NCBI RefSeq assembly: GCF_900312815.1
Contig: NZ_OMPE01000006.1
Coordinates: 1 to 64,000 of the forward strand
Source: Aquimarina sp. AU474
GTDB lineage: Bacteria; Bacteroidota; Bacteroidia; Flavobacteriales; Flavobacteriaceae
Direction of reading: 5' to 3'
Length of the DNA: 64,000 nucleotides
The position numbers and the translations under genes are program-made. Shown in pieces: positions 62,502-64,000 of the stretch (position 1 is the stretch's first letter; each line of letters opens with the position of its first letter). The notes beneath the pieces are model-generated. The model did not search any database. It saw nothing but the letters and a program-made list of their open reading frames with translations, and had not been told where the DNA came from.

Positions 62502-63764
62502 TTATGAAAATAAACTAAGTTGTTGATTAAAATAATTAGAGTATTTACTTTTCGTACTTTTTAATATTTTATTTTTTAACATTATTGGGGTCAGATCTTT
62601 AGAGTAAAAGTCTTTAGAGTTGCATGTAATAAAATATTGGGCTCTGTTTGTGGCGATACCAATTGCTTTAAGATGCGACCAATCTAAACGTCTAAATTTT
62701 CTTGCCTGTACTATTTTTGAAACTGATGCCATACCAATTCCAGGTACACGCGCCAACGTTCTTTTATCCGCGGTGTTAATATCAATCGGGAAGAGTTGTA
62801 AATTACGCAATGCCCAACTCAACTTTGGGTCTATATCCAAATCTAAATTTTTATGCGTAGTATTAAGTATTTCGGCGATAGAAAACCCATAAAACCTAAT
62901 TAACCAATCCGTTTGATACAATCTGTTTTCTCTTAGAGTAGGCACCTCAGTTCCTATGGATGGTAAGCGGTTATCTGGCATAACCGGTATGTAACCAGAA
63001 TAATATACTCTACGCATATTGAATTTTTTGTAATAATATGTGGCAGAATACATAATATCTTTATCACTTTCTCCTGTGGCGCCAATGATCATTTGTGTGC
63101 TTTGACCAGCTGGGGCATAACGAGGTGTTGATTTAATAATTTTTTTTTCGGTTTTGTACTGAATAATTTCATTTTTTACCTTTTGCATAGGTTTTATGAA
63201 ATCTTCATGTTTTTTATCTGGAGCTAACAACTTGAGTCCTGAAACTGTGGGGATTTCTATATTTACACTTAATCGATCTGCATATAATCCAGCCTGCCTC
63301 ATCAATTCATCACTTGCTCCTGGAATAGATTTAAGGTGTATGTAACCATTAAAATTTTCTTCTAAACGCAGTTTTTTGGCTACAGTTATCAACCTTTCCA
63401 TGGTGTAATCTGAGTTTTTGAAAATACCTGAACTTAGAAACAATCCTTCTATATAATTTCTTCTATAAAAATTTATGGTAAGATCAACTACTTCCTGGAT
63501 TTTGAAAGCAGCGCGTTTAATATCATTACTTTTCCTAGTAACGCAATATGCACAATCATATATACAATGATTGGTGAGTAATATTTTTAAGAGAGAAACA
63601 CAACGTCCATCTTCAGTATAGGTATGACAAATGCCCATACCAGTGTTGTTGCCTAGCCCTTTTTGAGTATTTGCTCGTTTACCACCACTACTCGCACAAG
63701 AAACATCGTATTTTGCTGCATCTGCAAGAATTGAGAGTTTCTCTCTAATTCGATCAAACGACAT
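62502..63764 (-). CDS. Radical SAM protein, putative DNA modification/repair (TIGR03916-type)
   Basis: The radical SAM iron-sulfur motif CxxxCxxC is at C67/C71/C74 ('NHCIYDCAYC'). An additional cysteine-containing N-terminus ('AKYDVSCASSGGKR', 'TGMGICHTYTEDGRC') is typical of this family. The C-terminal third has helix-hairpin-helix DNA-binding motifs ('VPGIGMASVSKIVQARKF'). At 420 residues it is complete. It overlaps the end of the upstream DUF559-like gene by 11 bases and precedes the TIGR03915-type gene by 12 bases, so at least three genes are co-expressed. Confidence 0.9.
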   Translation of the reverse strand: MSFDRIREKLSILADAAKYDVSCASSGGKRANTQKGLGNNTGMGICHTYTEDGRCVSLLKILLTNHCIYDCAYCVTRKSNDIKRAAFKIQEVVDLTINFYRRNYIEGLFLSSGIFKNSDYTMERLITVAKKLRLEENFNGYIHLKSIPGASDELMRQAGLYADRLSVNIEIPTVSGLKLLAPDKKHEDFIKPMQKVKNEIIQYKTEKKIIKSTPRYAPAGQSTQMIIGATGESDKDIMYSATYYYKKFNMRRVYYSGYIPVMPDNRLPSIGTEVPTLRENRLYQTDWLIRFYGFSIAEILNTTHKNLDLDIDPKLSWALRNLQLFPIDINTADKRTLARVPGIGMASVSKIVQARKFRRLDWSHLKAIGIATNRAQYFITCNSKDFYSKDLTPIMLKNKILKSTKSKYSNYFNQQLSLFS

Positions 63765-64000
63765 ATACGGTAGATGCAGATTTTATCTGGTTTTTAAGTG
63801 CTCTAAGTACTTCATCAATATCAACCAAAATTTGATGATCGGTAAATCGAAACACTGTTATACCCAAAGATGAAATACATAATTTTTTTGGAGCATCCTG
63901 ATTATAGATTTCAAGAAACTCGTGTGCATAACCATCTATCTCTATTGCTATTTTTAGTTGAGGACAATAAAAGTTAAAATGGTAACGACCAATAGTTTGA
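63754..64000 (-). CDS. DUF559-like (Vsr-type) endonuclease domain, partial
   Basis: The gene continues beyond the window; only its last 81 residues are here. They contain 'YHFNFYCPQLKIAIEIDGYA' with the E-x-D-G motif, and 'KLCISSLGITVFRFTDHQIL', matching the core of DUF559 domains related to very-short-patch-repair nucleases. Its stop overlaps the start of the radical SAM gene, suggesting translational coupling and a shared function in DNA processing. The N-terminal part cannot be seen. Confidence 0.75.
   Translation of the reverse strand, partial: QTIGRYHFNFYCPQLKIAIEIDGYAHEFLEIYNQDAPKKLCISSLGITVFRFTDHQILVDIDEVLRALKNQIKSASTVYVV

Noticed and set aside
1-64000. CRISPR array, rRNA operon or insertion sequence
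   Set aside because: I found no regularly spaced repeats with unique spacers, no rRNA, and no intact transposase; the 33-bp repeats at 61223-61603 are coding.

Overview
The window looks like a chromosomal segment of a marine-type flavobacterium (Bacteroidota, Flavobacteriaceae; an Aquimarina-like genus is a guess). Evidence: low GC, a gliding-motility/type IX secretion C-terminal domain, a bifunctional FolK-deoxynucleoside kinase, a LytS/LytTR kinase-regulator pair with TPRs, a cbs-nadK-DUF6089-uppS-bamA-skp-skp cluster, and several promoters with the Bacteroidota form (TTTG or similar, about 18-19 bp, then TAnnTTTG).

Layout. 1-6.7 kb: a large leucine-rich-repeat surface protein of visibly higher GC, a decayed HNH-type remnant, an acyl-CoA ligase and an orphan 250-aa gene, separated by palindromic interspersed repeats. 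6.8-16.7 kb: a defence island. One tightly packed minus-strand operon encodes an XRE regulator, HsdR, HsdM, HsdS, an ABC-type AAA ATPase and an HNH nuclease. The last two resemble a Septu-like (PtuA/PtuB-like) pair locked onto a type I restriction-modification system. A short divergent gene shares its control region, which holds two near-identical TTTAGAnnnTCTAAA operators. Diverged direct repeats bracket the island. 16.8-21.2 kb: a secreted VWA lipoprotein diverges from a TPR histidine kinase and its LytTR regulator; between them lie two 14-bp direct repeats 21 bp apart, the geometry expected for a LytTR operator. 21.2-29.2 kb: murI and the envelope-biogenesis cluster on the minus strand.

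29.3-37.7 kb: pdxJ, a hydrolase, a FadL-type porin with an SGNH-like lipoprotein, a four-helix membrane protein, then tig, clpP and clpX. 37.8-47.2 kb: a small secreted protein, a GH3-family enzyme, a DUF2797 protein, a PLP decarboxylase, a LysE exporter, and a two-gene secreted module (parallel beta-helix-like protein plus about 146-aa partner) present twice in tandem. 47.4-57 kb: an AsmA-like protein, a queuosine-precursor-type transporter, FolK-dNK fusion, an M19 dipeptidase, a SpoU methyltransferase, mutS, and tRNA-Gly(GCC) and tRNA-Leu(TAA). 57-64 kb: small lipoproteins, a pentapeptide-repeat membrane protein, a methyltransferase, a nitroreductase, an alanine-rich 11-residue-repeat lipoprotein, and a DNA-repair-type radical SAM pair preceded by a DUF559-like gene cut by the window edge.

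The candidates most worth attention are the six-gene restriction/ATPase/HNH operon with its operators, the LytTR direct repeat controlling a VWA lipoprotein, and the duplicated secreted module. All assignments come from reading motifs by eye; no database search was run.
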